From SBAX01 sp964646605 (GTDB lineage Bacteria > Planctomycetota > Phycisphaerae > UBA1845): a stretch of 64,000 nt of DNA. Under the pieces are notes generated by a model. That model was not told where the DNA came from. It did not search any database and was given only the letters and a program-made list of their open reading frames with translations. The stretch spans positions 145,675-209,674 of the forward strand of contig CAZYEX010000006.1 in NCBI GenBank assembly GCA_964646605.1. Reading direction: 5' to 3'. Below are positions 1 through 8,447 of this stretch, piece by piece. The position numbers and the translations under genes are program-made. Numbering within the stretch: the stretch's first letter is position 1; every line of letters begins with the position of its first letter.

Positions 1-873
1 CGCCTCGTCAACCTCCTCGCCCAATCCAAGATTGCCCGCGCCTACATGCACCGCCGGTTCGGTTTGGATTCACGAATCCCCCCGCCACGCCTGACCCGCA
101 CCACCTTCCGTGCCTGGTTCGCCGCCCATGCACCTCGCCGCAACGAGCACGGCGTGCGCGGCGACGTAATCTACTTCGTCGACACCTGGACCAACCACTT
201 CACCCCCGAGGTCGGCATCGCCGCCGTCACTCTCCTTGAACGAGCGGGCTACCGTGTCCACTGCCCCCCCACCGTCTGTTGCGGCCGCCCCGCCATCAGC
301 CAGGGGCTCCTCACCGACGCCAAAACCGCCGCCGAGATCAACGTCCGACGCCTCCTGCAATTCGCGCCCCCGCATGTCCCCATCGTCGGGACCGAACCAA
401 GCTGCGTCTTCACCCTGGTCGACGACTATCCCCAGCTCCTCGCCCTCCCCGCTGCCCGCGACCTCGCCGCAAGGACCATGCTCGTGGACGCCTTCCTCTT
501 TCGTTGCCTCCATGAGGATCCCAGCGCCCTCTCCTTTATCCGCCCCCCCTACTCGCTCATGTTCCACGCCCACTGCCACCAAAAAGCCATCACCGGCGCC
601 TCCGACACCCTGGCCCTTCTACGACTCGCCTTTGGAGCCCAGGCTTCCGAAATCAACAGCGGTTGCTGCGGCATGGCCGGCGCCTTCGGACACGAAACCG
701 AACACTACGACGTCGCCCGCGCCGTCGGACAACACCGCCTCTTCCCCGCCGTACGAAACCGCGGCCACGCCCGAATCGCAGTCTCCGGTTTCAGTTGCCG
801 AGAGCAGATCGCCCACCACACCGACGCCCGCCCCCGACACGTTCTCGAATACCTCACCGACTGCTTGGTGTAA
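1..873 (+). CDS. Fe-S oxidoreductase C-terminal part (FAD oxidase/GlpC-LutA type), 5' truncated by window edge
   Basis: The frame is open from base 1, so this is the C-terminal ~290 residues of a longer protein. It contains two CCG-type cysteine-rich modules: the first has VCCGRP followed by GTEPSCVF, the second has MFHAHCHQKAI followed by SGCCGMAGAFG. This pair is the signature of the heterodisulfide-reductase-like domain that binds an Fe-S cluster in GlpC, LutA and the C-terminal half of FAD-linked D-lactate/glycolate dehydrogenases. In planctomycetes the domain is commonly the tail of a ~1000-residue protein with an N-terminal FAD-binding domain; that part lies outside the window, so the substrate (lactate, glycolate or glycerol-3-phosphate) cannot be fixed. 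An internal ATG at 46 exists but nothing supports it as the real start. No downstream partner is evident; the next gene has its own promoter-like sequence. Confidence 0.85.
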   Translation, partial: RLVNLLAQSKIARAYMHRRFGLDSRIPPPRLTRTTFRAWFAAHAPRRNEHGVRGDVIYFVDTWTNHFTPEVGIAAVTLLERAGYRVHCPPTVCCGRPAISQGLLTDAKTAAEINVRRLLQFAPPHVPIVGTEPSCVFTLVDDYPQLLALPAARDLAARTMLVDAFLFRCLHEDPSALSFIRPPYSLMFHAHCHQKAITGASDTLALLRLAFGAQASEINSGCCGMAGAFGHETEHYDVARAVGQHRLFPAVRNRGHARIAVSGFSCREQIAHHTDARPRHVLEYLTDCLV

Positions 874-894
874 GCGTCATTTCTTGTGTGCTCC

Positions 895-922
895 TTGCCC
901 CGCCCGCGCCTCGGGATATAGT
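895..922 (+). promoter_or_regulatory. Putative sigma-70 promoter for the 968 lipoprotein
   Basis: TTGCCC (895-900) and TATAGT (917-922) are separated by 16 bases and lie about 46 bases upstream of the lipoprotein start. The same TATAGT-type -10 box recurs upstream of the DEAD-box helicase. Inferred from sequence only. Confidence 0.45.
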
Positions 923-967
923 GACCCCGCAACGTGCGGCCAACCCCGCACGTCGGAAAAAGACGCC

Positions 968-1537
968 ATGATGCGATGCCCGTTGATCTGCACTACGCTG
1001 CTCGCCCTCACCGGCGGCTGCGCTACCTCCATGACCGTCGAATCCCTGCGCGACATGATGCCCTCCCGCCCGCCGGAAATGGCTCGCCTTCAGCCCCTCA
1101 TCGGTCGCTGGGACACCGCCGCCGACATGCACATGATCTGCTTCGACCACACCCTCGCCATCAACGGAGTCAGCGAAAACTCCTGGGCCGACGACGGTTG
1201 GCACATGCTCGAACGCAGTGAATTCGAAATCGCCGGCCTGGGCAAAGTCCACGAGCTCGGCGTCTGGGCCTGGGACCCGTCGGCCAAAGCCTTCCGAACT
1301 TGGCGCTTCGACACTTGGGGCGGAACGCGCATCGGCACCGCCGCCTTCGACGAAAAGTCCAAAACCTGGACCCTCAAGGCCAAAAGAAAAAGCGCCTGGG
1401 GTTCCTCCACTGACCGCGGTACCATCGTCCTCGCCGACGAGAGTACCTTGGAATGGACCTGGCAGGAGTGGCCCGCGTGGGACCTCCTCCATGTTTTCAA
1501 AGTCGCGGAGTTCAACGGAAAGAGCAAACGGAAATGA
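968..1537 (+). CDS. DUF1579-like secreted lipoprotein, function unknown
   Basis: A 189-residue protein that begins MMRCPLICTTLLALTGGCAT, a short signal peptide ending in a lipobox-like LTGGC, so it is probably exported and lipid-anchored. The body (LQPLIGRWDTAADMHM, then several W-rich strands such as LEWTWQEWPAWD) looks like the DUF1579/lipocalin-like beta-barrel proteins that measure 'GxW' near their N terminus, but the match is by eye and weak. The double ATG at 968/971 is used as start because it gives the signal peptide. The reading frame is open further upstream (from 236), but that part is an out-of-frame shadow of the preceding oxidoreductase gene. No operon partner; the next ~190 bases are a palindromic repeat. 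Confidence 0.7.
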   Translation: MMRCPLICTTLLALTGGCATSMTVESLRDMMPSRPPEMARLQPLIGRWDTAADMHMICFDHTLAINGVSENSWADDGWHMLERSEFEIAGLGKVHELGVWAWDPSAKAFRTWRFDTWGGTRIGTAAFDEKSKTWTLKAKRKSAWGSSTDRGTIVLADESTLEWTWQEWPAWDLLHVFKVAEFNGKSKRK

Positions 1538-1566
1538 CCACTGCACCCGTGACCCTTTCGGCAGGG

Positions 1567-1690
1567 CATTCGGTCGCCCCGAAGGGGCGCCGGAGTGTAG
1601 CCACGGGTGGAGTCCGGCGCAGCCGGACACAACCCGTGGTGGGGGAGCGAGTGAGACCATCCCGCCCCGTCGGGGCGGAGGAGCCCCCAC
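1567..1690. repeat. Composite palindromic repeat (copy A)
   Basis: This segment holds a GCCCCGAAGGGGC hairpin, then GGAGTGTAGCCACGGGTGGA with a partner ACAACCCGTGG, enclosing GTCCGGC/GCCGGAC, and finally GCCCCGTCGGGGC. The same order of modules (GGGGC hairpin, TGTAGCCA-GGGGTGGAGTCCG, nested GC-rich hairpin, complementary AACCCCTGG) recurs at about 10130-10240, so it is a dispersed composite element and not chance GC-rich DNA. It fills the gap before the S9 peptidase gene. Confidence 0.7.
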
Positions 1691-1727
1691 CGGTTCCCTA
1701 ATGTTCAATGAGAGGATGAACCTGAGA

Positions 1728-3773
1728 ATGTATCGCGTCGTTTTCTTGATCGTTTCCGCGTCCCTCGCTCCGTTGGCGAACGCCCAGAATCCATCGCCCC
1801 ACCCCTTTTCCATCCACGACATGCTCGCCATGGAGCGCATCAGCGACTGGCGCGTCGCCCCCGACGGCCAGCGGATCGTCTTCACCCTCCGCACCACCGA
1901 TCTGGAAGCCAACAAGGGCCGCACCGACCTGTGGCTCGTGAAGTCCGACGGCGCCGATCTGCGACGCCTGACCTCTCACTCCGCCGCCGACAACACCCCG
2001 CGATGGTCGCCCGACGGCAAGTCCATCTATTTCCTTTCCACCCGATCCGATTCCCCCCAAGTCTGGCGCATCCCCCCCGACGGCGGTGAAGCCGAACAGA
2101 TCACCAAGGAGCCTCTCGACATCGGCGCCTACGTTCTCTCCCCCGACGGCTCCCGCCTCGCCATTTCCATGGAAGTCTTCCTCGACACCCCGTCACCCGC
2201 CGACACCAAGAAACGCCTTGACGAGATCGCCGCCCGCAAGAACACCGGGCGCGTCTACGACCGCCTTTTCTTCCGCCATTGGGACACGTGGAAAGACGGG
2301 CGACGCTCCCACGTTTTCGTCATTCCCGTCGCGGGCGGACCCGCGGTCAACGTCATGAAGGAAATGGACGCGGACTGCCCCTCCAAACCCTTCGGCGGAG
2401 CCGAAGAAATCACCTTCACCCCCGACTCCAAGTCCGTTGTCTTCACCGCCCGCAACGTAGGCAGCGAGGAAGCCTGGTCCACCGACCTGGACCTCTACGT
2501 CGCCCCCATCGACGGATCGTCGCCACCCCGTTGCCTCACCGAACCCAACCAAGCCACCGACACCCAGCCCCTCTTTTCACCCGACGGCAAGACCCTCGCC
2601 TACTTGGCCATGTCCCGACCCGGCTACGAAGCCGACCCATATCGAATCATGCTCAAGCCCTGGCCCGACGGACCGCCGAAAGTCGCCGCTCCCAACTGGG
2701 ATCGCTCGCCCGGCGATTGGACCTGGTCCGCCGACGGAAAGTCGATCTACGCCGCCGCCGAAAACATCGGCCAGACCTCCGTCTTCGCCCTCGACTTCGC
2801 CTCCGGCAACGCTCGCACCATCGTCGAAAAGGGCAACTGCACCTCGCCGCGAGTCGCTGTCGACCGCATCGTCTACGGCATGGACACACTGCACTCCCCC
2901 GTCGAACTCTACTCCGTGAAACCCGACGGCAGTGACGTCCGCACGCTCACCAAGGTCAACGCCGACAAACTCGCGGCCGCGCAGATGGGCGACGCCGAGC
3001 AATTCTCCTTCGAAGGCTGGAACAAGGAGAAGGTCTACGGCTACGTCGTCAAGCCGGCGCAGTTCGACGCCGCCAAGAAGTACCCCGTCGCCTTCCTGAT
3101 CCACGGCGGACCCCAAGGTTCCTTCGGCAACCACTTCCATTATCGTTGGAACCCCCAGGCCTACGCCGGCGCGGGCTACGCCGCCGTCATGGTCGACTTC
3201 CACGGCTCCACAGGTTACGGCCAGGCCTTCTGCGATTCCATCCGCGGCGACTGGGGCGGAAAAGTCCTTGTCGATCTCCAAACCGGACTCGCCGCCGCCC
3301 TGGAGAAATACAAGTGGATGGACGGCGATCGCACCGCCGCCTTGGGCGCTTCCTTCGGCGGATACATGATCAACTGGATCGCCGGCAACTGGCCCGACCG
3401 CTTCCGATGCCTCGTCTGTCACGACGGCAATCTCGACGAGCGCATGGCCTACTTCGACACCGAGGAACTTTGGTTCCCCGAATGGGACCACGGCGGCACC
3501 CCTTGGGACCACCCCGACGGCTACAACAAACACAACCCCATCGACTTCGTGAAAAACTGGAAAACCCCCATGCTCGTCATCCACGGGGCCTTGGACTACC
3601 GCGTCGTCGACACCCACGGAATGTCCGCCTTCACCGCGCTCCAACGAAAAGGAATCCCCAGCAAGTTCCTCCATTTCCCCGACGAAAACCACTGGGTCCT
3701 CAAGCCCGCCAACAGCATCCTCTGGCACGAAACGGTCCTGGGCTGGTTGGACGAATGGACCAAAAAACAGTAG
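1728..3773 (+). CDS. Secreted S9-family serine peptidase (prolyl oligopeptidase / acylaminoacyl-peptidase type)
   Basis: A 681-residue exported peptidase. The start at 1728 gives a clean signal peptide (MYRVVFLIVSASLAPLANAQ) and is preceded by GAGAGG at 1710-1715; ATGs at 1701 and 1716 are in frame alternatives. Residues ~35-400 form a WD40-like beta-propeller with repeated 'SPDG' and 'WSPDGKSIYF' strands; the C-terminal ~250 residues are an alpha/beta hydrolase. The catalytic triad is visible: Ser542 in GASFGGY, Asp623 in GALDYRV and His655 in ENHWV. S9 enzymes cut short peptides after proline or remove acylated residues; the exact specificity is not readable here. It stands alone, 28 bases before a methyltransferase gene with different codon use, so co-transcription is possible but not a functional unit. 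Confidence 0.93.
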   Translation: MYRVVFLIVSASLAPLANAQNPSPHPFSIHDMLAMERISDWRVAPDGQRIVFTLRTTDLEANKGRTDLWLVKSDGADLRRLTSHSAADNTPRWSPDGKSIYFLSTRSDSPQVWRIPPDGGEAEQITKEPLDIGAYVLSPDGSRLAISMEVFLDTPSPADTKKRLDEIAARKNTGRVYDRLFFRHWDTWKDGRRSHVFVIPVAGGPAVNVMKEMDADCPSKPFGGAEEITFTPDSKSVVFTARNVGSEEAWSTDLDLYVAPIDGSSPPRCLTEPNQATDTQPLFSPDGKTLAYLAMSRPGYEADPYRIMLKPWPDGPPKVAAPNWDRSPGDWTWSADGKSIYAAAENIGQTSVFALDFASGNARTIVEKGNCTSPRVAVDRIVYGMDTLHSPVELYSVKPDGSDVRTLTKVNADKLAAAQMGDAEQFSFEGWNKEKVYGYVVKPAQFDAAKKYPVAFLIHGGPQGSFGNHFHYRWNPQAYAGAGYAAVMVDFHGSTGYGQAFCDSIRGDWGGKVLVDLQTGLAAALEKYKWMDGDRTAALGASFGGYMINWIAGNWPDRFRCLVCHDGNLDERMAYFDTEELWFPEWDHGGTPWDHPDGYNKHNPIDFVKNWKTPMLVIHGALDYRVVDTHGMSAFTALQRKGIPSKFLHFPDENHWVLKPANSILWHETVLGWLDEWTKKQ

Positions 3774-3800
3774 AGTGGTCCCGATGAGACGGTACGTCGC

Positions 3801-5654
3801 ATGACCCGAGTCCTCATGCCGGTTCCCAGTTCGGCGCTGGTCAGGGAAGACCCGACGACGGTGTACCCCTTGCCCGCCGACTCCGATATCGAGGAACATC
3901 AGATAGCGGGAGCTTCCGACAACGCCTTGTACTACGGCGACAACTTGGAAATCCTGCGGCGCTACGTCAAAGACGAATCGGTCGATCTCATTTACCTGGA
4001 TCCGCCCTTCAACTCCAACGCGGACTATAACGTACTGTTCGCGGAGCGCGACGGGACGCGCGCTCATGCGCAGATCAAAGCCTTTGAAGACACCTGGGTC
4101 TGGGACAAGGAGGCTGCCGCCAACTTCGAGGATGCCGTGCAGAACGGCGGCGCCCGCGTCGCCCAAGCCATGGCCGCTTTCCGAACGTTGCTGGGAACCT
4201 CGGATATTCTTGCATACCTTTCCATGATGGCCCCCCGGCTCGTCGAGCTACGCCGAACGCTAAAGGAAACCGGTTCCATCTATCTGCATTGCGATCCAAC
4301 GGCCAGCCACTACCTCAAGGCCCTGATGGATGCCATCTTCCACCCGGAGAACTTCCGCAACGAGATCATTTGGCGACGAACCGGCGCCCATGGACCTCGC
4401 AAGAGCTATGGACCGGTCCACGACACGCTCTTGTTTTTCACGAAATCCGCCGAATATTCTTTCGAGGTAGTCCGTAGACCCTACATGTGCGGACATGTGA
4501 AGAGTCGCTATACCGCCGACGCCGCCGGCAGTCTGAAATTCACCAGCGGCGGCAACGTACTCAGCGGTGCGGGCACGACCCAGGGCGAATCCGGAAGACC
4601 CTGGCGCGGCTTCGATCCCGCGAAGAAGAACCGACATTGGGCCATTCCGGGTTTTCTGTCCGAACAAATGCCGCCGGAGTTTGCCAAGCTCGGTGTCCTC
4701 GCAAAACTCGAAGCTCTCTACAAGGAAGGACTTGTTGAAATTCGACCGCGATCAGAGTGGCCGACGCCGGTTCGATATCTCCACGAAAGCGACGGACATC
4801 CCATCCAGGATATCTGGGCGTATCACCCATATACCGAGGGAATCGTGCATGGGACAGAACAGGGAATCGACGCCGACGTTGCATGGATGGGACCCACGGC
4901 GCCGGAAAGGCTTGGGTATCCAACGCAAAAGCCGCAGGGGCTTTTGGAACGAATCGTCCGCACATCCTGTCCGGAACATGGAACCGTTCTCGACCCCTTC
5001 TGCGGGTGTGGGACCGCGATCGCCGCCGCCCAGGCGCTCAAACGGCGGTGGATCGGAATCGACATCACGCACCTAGCCATCAACCTCATCAAGAACCGAC
5101 TTCGGGATGCCTTTGGAAACCGAATCAAGTATCGAGTCGTTGGAGAACCGGTTTCCATCCCAGATGCCCAGCAGCTGACAAAGCAGGATCCCTACCAGTT
5201 CCAATGGTGGGCGCTGGGCTTGATTGGCGCACGACCCGTTGAGGAGCAGAAAGGGCAAGACAAAGGAATCGACGGACGGCTCTATTTCCACGATTCGCCG
5301 GATGTCAGTGAGGTCAAACAGGTAGTTGTCTCCGTGAAAGCCGGGCAAAACATCGGGGTCGCGATGGTCCGCGACTTGCTTGGCGTCGTGCAACGGGAGC
5401 GGGCCAACATCGGGGTCTTTATCACCATGGAGGAACCCACCAAGGCTATGCGCGCGGAGGCCGCTGGCGCCGGATTCTATGAATCGCCGGCCAAGACCAG
5501 GCACCAACGAATACAAATACTCACCGTCGAGGATCTCCTCGGCGGAAAGAAAATCGACATGCCTGGGTGGCATGAACCGCGAACCTTCAAGAAATCGCCG
5601 CGTAACCGTACCGCTGGTTCGCGTCACCCCACCCTGCCGTTCGAGGAACAGTAA
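3801..5654 (+). CDS. DNA methyltransferase (N4/N6 beta-class) fused to a Mrr/PD-(D/E)xK-like domain
   Basis: A 617-residue protein. The methyltransferase part has the catalytic motif DPPF at 67-70 and, much later, the AdoMet-binding FxGxG-type motif DPFCGCGT at 398-405, the order of beta-class N6-adenine/N4-cytosine enzymes; a long insert between them is the likely target-recognition region. After it, residues ~470-560 resemble a restriction-endonuclease-like fold: GIDG (Asp491) then VVVSVKAG (Lys513) and a helix ending in GVFITMEEPT, as in Mrr-like domains. Start chosen at 3801; 3816 is an alternative, and neither has a good ribosome site. Base composition is noticeably less C-rich than both neighbours, which suggests acquisition. 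No separate restriction or specificity gene is adjacent. It may be a solitary modification enzyme with a degenerate nuclease, or a single-chain restriction-modification protein. Confidence 0.88.
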   Translation: MTRVLMPVPSSALVREDPTTVYPLPADSDIEEHQIAGASDNALYYGDNLEILRRYVKDESVDLIYLDPPFNSNADYNVLFAERDGTRAHAQIKAFEDTWVWDKEAAANFEDAVQNGGARVAQAMAAFRTLLGTSDILAYLSMMAPRLVELRRTLKETGSIYLHCDPTASHYLKALMDAIFHPENFRNEIIWRRTGAHGPRKSYGPVHDTLLFFTKSAEYSFEVVRRPYMCGHVKSRYTADAAGSLKFTSGGNVLSGAGTTQGESGRPWRGFDPAKKNRHWAIPGFLSEQMPPEFAKLGVLAKLEALYKEGLVEIRPRSEWPTPVRYLHESDGHPIQDIWAYHPYTEGIVHGTEQGIDADVAWMGPTAPERLGYPTQKPQGLLERIVRTSCPEHGTVLDPFCGCGTAIAAAQALKRRWIGIDITHLAINLIKNRLRDAFGNRIKYRVVGEPVSIPDAQQLTKQDPYQFQWWALGLIGARPVEEQKGQDKGIDGRLYFHDSPDVSEVKQVVVSVKAGQNIGVAMVRDLLGVVQRERANIGVFITMEEPTKAMRAEAAGAGFYESPAKTRHQRIQILTVEDLLGGKKIDMPGWHEPRTFKKSPRNRTAGSRHPTLPFEEQ

Positions 5655-5656
5655 CC

Positions 5657-6805
5657 ATGAACACGCTCGCGAAACTCCACGCTCTCGGCCAATCCGTCTG
5701 GTGCGACCAGCTCAGCCGCCGCATGATCGACTCCGGAGAGCTCCAGCGCCTCATCGACCTCGGCGTCGTCGGCGTGACCTCCAACCCCACCATCTTCATG
5801 AAGGCCATCACTTCCGGCGACGACTACGACGACCGCCTCGCCGCCGACCCCTCCGGCGAATTGCTCGAACTCTACGAACGTCTCGTCCTACCCGACATCG
5901 CCGACGCCGCCGACCTTCTGCGACCCGTCTATGACCGCACGAACGGCGTCGACGGATACGTCAGTCTGGAAGTCAACCCCAAACTCGCCTACAACCCCTC
6001 CGCCACCATCGCCGAGGCCCGCCGACTCTTTCGAACGCTGAACCGCCCCAACGTATTCATCAAAGTCCCCGCCACCGACCCCGGAATCGCCGCCGTCCAA
6101 ACCCTCATCGGAGAGGGCATCAACATCAACATCACCCTCATTTTTTCGATCGGAATGTACCGCCGCGTCATGCAGGCCTACCTCGACGGACTCAAACGCC
6201 TCCACGCCTCGGGCGGGGACGTTTCACGAGTCGCGTCCGTGGCTTCATTCTTCGTCAGCCGCGTGGACACAGCCGTGGACAAGCTTTTGGAAGAAAAACG
6301 AAAGACCGGCCACGCCGTCGACGACCTTCTCGGCCTAGCCGCCGTCGCCAACGCCAAACTCGCCTACGCCCGCTTCCAAGAAGTGTTTGATCCCCGCGGT
6401 GAATTCGCCGCCCTCGCCTCACGCGGCGCCCGCGTCCAGCGCCCCCTCTGGGCCAGCACCAGCGCCAAAAACCCCGCGTACCCCGACACCCTCTACGTCG
6501 ACAACCTCATCGGAAAAGACACCGTCAACACCATGCCCCCCGAAACCCTCACCGCCGCCCTCGACCATGCCAAACCCGAGGTCGCCATAGACCGCGATGT
6601 CGATGCCGCGCGAACCGCCCTGGCCCGTCTGGGCGAAATGGGAATCCACCTCAACGCCGTCACCGATCAGCTCACCATCGACGGCGTCAACGCCTTCGCC
6701 AAGTCCTTCGACGAACTGTTGGCCAACCTCGCCGCCAAGCGCTCCCGCCTCTCCGCCGCCGGGCGAACGCCGAGCTCACCCCCCCGCGCGCCGGCGACCG
6801 CGTAG
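5657..6805 (+). CDS. tal: Transaldolase
   Basis: A 382-residue transaldolase of the non-oxidative pentose phosphate pathway, moving a dihydroxyacetone unit between sugar phosphates in the cytoplasm. The N terminus carries the family signature GVTSNPTIF, and the Schiff-base lysine is Lys136 in NVFIKVPATD. Further conserved segments are the ITLIFS strand, the SVASFFVSRVD loop and WASTSAKNPAY. The length fits the longer 'Tal' type found together with, or fused to, glucose-6-phosphate isomerase in some bacteria; no isomerase is adjacent here. It begins 2 bases after the methyltransferase stop, but the codon use is strongly C-ending and unlike that gene, so the tight spacing probably reflects insertion of the methyltransferase. 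The 3' end overlaps a convergent small zinc-ribbon gene by 30 bases. Confidence 0.95.
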   Translation: MNTLAKLHALGQSVWCDQLSRRMIDSGELQRLIDLGVVGVTSNPTIFMKAITSGDDYDDRLAADPSGELLELYERLVLPDIADAADLLRPVYDRTNGVDGYVSLEVNPKLAYNPSATIAEARRLFRTLNRPNVFIKVPATDPGIAAVQTLIGEGININITLIFSIGMYRRVMQAYLDGLKRLHASGGDVSRVASVASFFVSRVDTAVDKLLEEKRKTGHAVDDLLGLAAVANAKLAYARFQEVFDPRGEFAALASRGARVQRPLWASTSAKNPAYPDTLYVDNLIGKDTVNTMPPETLTAALDHAKPEVAIDRDVDAARTALARLGEMGIHLNAVTDQLTIDGVNAFAKSFDELLANLAAKRSRLSAAGRTPSSPPRAPATA

Positions 6806-7003
6806 CTGCGCCCGCAGCGCCGCTTTCTGACCCTCCGCAAGCGCCTGCCGCCGCCCCGCTTTCGACTCCACGGAGCTTCGCACCGCTGCCCCCGGCGTAT
6901 ACCTCCCGCGGCACTGGCGACAATGCCGTGGCACGACCGGCTCGGCCCCGTTCACCACCACCGGAAACTCGCAGAACGGACATTGCGCATACAACGGACT
7001 CAT
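6776..7003 (-). CDS. Small zinc-ribbon protein, hypothetical
   Basis: A 75-residue protein starting MSPLYAQCPFCEF. Cys8/Cys11 and Cys28/Cys31 form two CxxC knuckles about 16 residues apart, a rubredoxin-like zinc ribbon; the rest is a basic, alanine/arginine-rich helix (RAQLRGRRRAGG at the end). A purine-rich GGGGGGA precedes the start. The reading frame extends upstream, but that part is made of the heptamer repeat. The last 30 bases overlap the end of transaldolase on the other strand. Function unknown; such proteins often bind nucleic acid or act as accessory subunits. Call rests on the cysteine pattern alone. Confidence 0.5.
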   Translation of the reverse strand: MSPLYAQCPFCEFPVVVNGAEPVVPRHCRQCRGRYTPGAAVRSSVESKAGRRQALAEGQKAALRAQLRGRRRAGG

Positions 7004-7021
7004 CCCCAATCCCCCCGAAAT

Positions 7022-7049
7022 GCGGAATGGCGAATGTGGAATGCTGAAT
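7022..7049. repeat. Heptamer tandem array (GCGGAAT type)
   Basis: Four 7-base units in a row: GCGGAAT, GGCGAAT, GTGGAAT, GCTGAAT. A related GGAAT/GAATG pattern on the other strand follows up to about 7075. Same unit length as the arrays at 11295, 16133, 17275 and 32599. Confidence 0.75.
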
Positions 7050-7079
7050 GGGCCCCCGGGATTCACCACTCCGCATTCC

Positions 7080-8279
7080 TCAATTCCGCTCCCTCGGCCC
7101 CACGATCTCATTGAGCAACAACACCCCATCCTGAAACCCGATCGGAATGATGTCATCCGACAACGGAGCCGTCTTGAACTCCTGATCCGCCAAAAAGGCG
7201 TCCGCCGGAGACTGATCGTCCATCAAATCCAGATCATCATCCGTATGGTTCAATCCCAGCAAGTGACCGGCCTCATGACACCCCACGTTGCCGATCGCCG
7301 TCCCCAGCTCCTCCGCCGTGGGAACCGCTCCGAACGCCCCCGGCCGAAACGAATTCGTGAAGATGATCGCGTCGTCGCAAAAATCGACGTTGTACAAATC
7401 CACCGACTCCGCGATCCCAAACAGTCCCTCCTCGAACCCCCCAAAATGCACCGTCGTATACATCGTCCCCGGCGGAGAATCATCACTGGTCAGGATGGTG
7501 ACATCGAACTCCCCGTAATTCTCCTCGAACACCTCTCGGATCCGTTCCTTCACCGTCGCCGTCTCCCCCTCGTATAACGATGACACGTCCCCGGCATCAA
7601 ACGGGGCCAGCGTCATCGACCCCAACACCGGCGAGTTCACCACCGCCCCGTCAAAATCCAGGACCAGCGTTTGCCCCACCGGCGCCGGAACCCCCGGTCC
7701 CTGCGAGCTTTCAATGTCCACCCGATACCCGCCGACCAATCGCCGATTCGATGAAAACGGCGACCGCGTCACCACCAAGTGGTATCGACTCCCCTCATGC
7801 CGAACCACGTGCTCGATCAGCGCATCCAACGATCCGCTTCCGTCCAGCCGGTCATCGTTGTTCATCACCAAGCGTTCCTGCGTGTCGAAGAGCGCCACGG
7901 TCACATCCAACAATGCGTTGCCCCCGAACGCGTACGCATCCACGGTCACGACGTCCCCGGCCTCCAACGGCCCGAGCAAGAACACGTCCAGATCGTCGAC
8001 GTCGGCCACCGTCCCCTGCAAACGCGCCACCCCGCCCTCATCGAACACCGCCGCCACCGGACTGTCGAACCCGTCATTCGGCTCGCCCGCCGTCTTCCCC
8101 AGCGCACTGCTCACCGACGTGTCCCGATTCCCATCCACCACCGTCCCGCCGCCACCGCCCTCACTGTCCGGCGGAACGACGACGCCCGGACACCCCGTCA
8201 CCAGCAGTGCCATCGCGCTCAGCAAAAAACCCGCAACACCGATCCGCCACTCGCCGCCCCGCCCCAAAGCTCCATCCAT
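7080..8279 (-). CDS. Lipoprotein zinc metalloprotease (metzincin-like), copy 1
   Basis: A 399-residue exported protein with an N-terminal signal ending in the lipobox LVTGC (Cys30), a glycine-rich linker, a middle beta-sandwich resembling a bacterial pre-peptidase C-terminal domain (AGEPNDGFDSP, then DVDDLDVFLLGPLEAGD), and a C-terminal protease domain. The zinc site is HEAGHLLGLNH, the extended HExxHxxGxxH motif of metzincins, followed by DLMDD as the possible Met-turn. The start has AGAGGGAA eight bases upstream. A paralog of the same architecture (8448-9761) lies directly upstream on the same strand, about 170 bases away. Substrates are unknown; the lipid anchor implies action at the cell surface or in the periplasm. 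Confidence 0.85.
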   Translation of the reverse strand: MDGALGRGGEWRIGVAGFLLSAMALLVTGCPGVVVPPDSEGGGGGTVVDGNRDTSVSSALGKTAGEPNDGFDSPVAAVFDEGGVARLQGTVADVDDLDVFLLGPLEAGDVVTVDAYAFGGNALLDVTVALFDTQERLVMNNDDRLDGSGSLDALIEHVVRHEGSRYHLVVTRSPFSSNRRLVGGYRVDIESSQGPGVPAPVGQTLVLDFDGAVVNSPVLGSMTLAPFDAGDVSSLYEGETATVKERIREVFEENYGEFDVTILTSDDSPPGTMYTTVHFGGFEEGLFGIAESVDLYNVDFCDDAIIFTNSFRPGAFGAVPTAEELGTAIGNVGCHEAGHLLGLNHTDDDLDLMDDQSPADAFLADQEFKTAPLSDDIIPIGFQDGVLLLNEIVGPRERN

Positions 8280-8399
8280 CGGCCGTTCCCTCTTCCATGC
8301 CCATCGATCGATTCATCGCCTCGTGAACGATCCACAAGGCCAACTTCGACCCCGCATGGTAAGCGCCCATCACGACCGTTTCCATCCATGCCGCTTCCG

Positions 8400-8427
8400 T
8401 AGCGTCGCCCTTCAAGGGCGGCGTACA
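8400..8427. repeat. Dispersed palindrome, GTAGCGYC family
   Basis: GTAGCGTCGCCCTTCAAGGGCGGCGTAC forms a hairpin between the two protease genes. It is a short variant of the family repeated at 10041, 12730, 14224, 15379, 18985, 37664, 48107 and 53955. Confidence 0.75.
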
Positions 8428-8447
8428 CCCGCCCCAAAAAGCTCGCG

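Noticed and set aside
236..967. Extended N terminus for the 968 lipoprotein
   Set aside because: The extension is the +1 shadow of the Fe-S oxidoreductase gene (Pro/Ser/Thr-rich) and would bury the signal peptide.
2577..4166. 529-codon minus-strand frame across the S9 peptidase and methyltransferase start
   Set aside because: Shadow of the peptidase; Val/Gly/Asp-rich as expected for the complement of C-ending codons.
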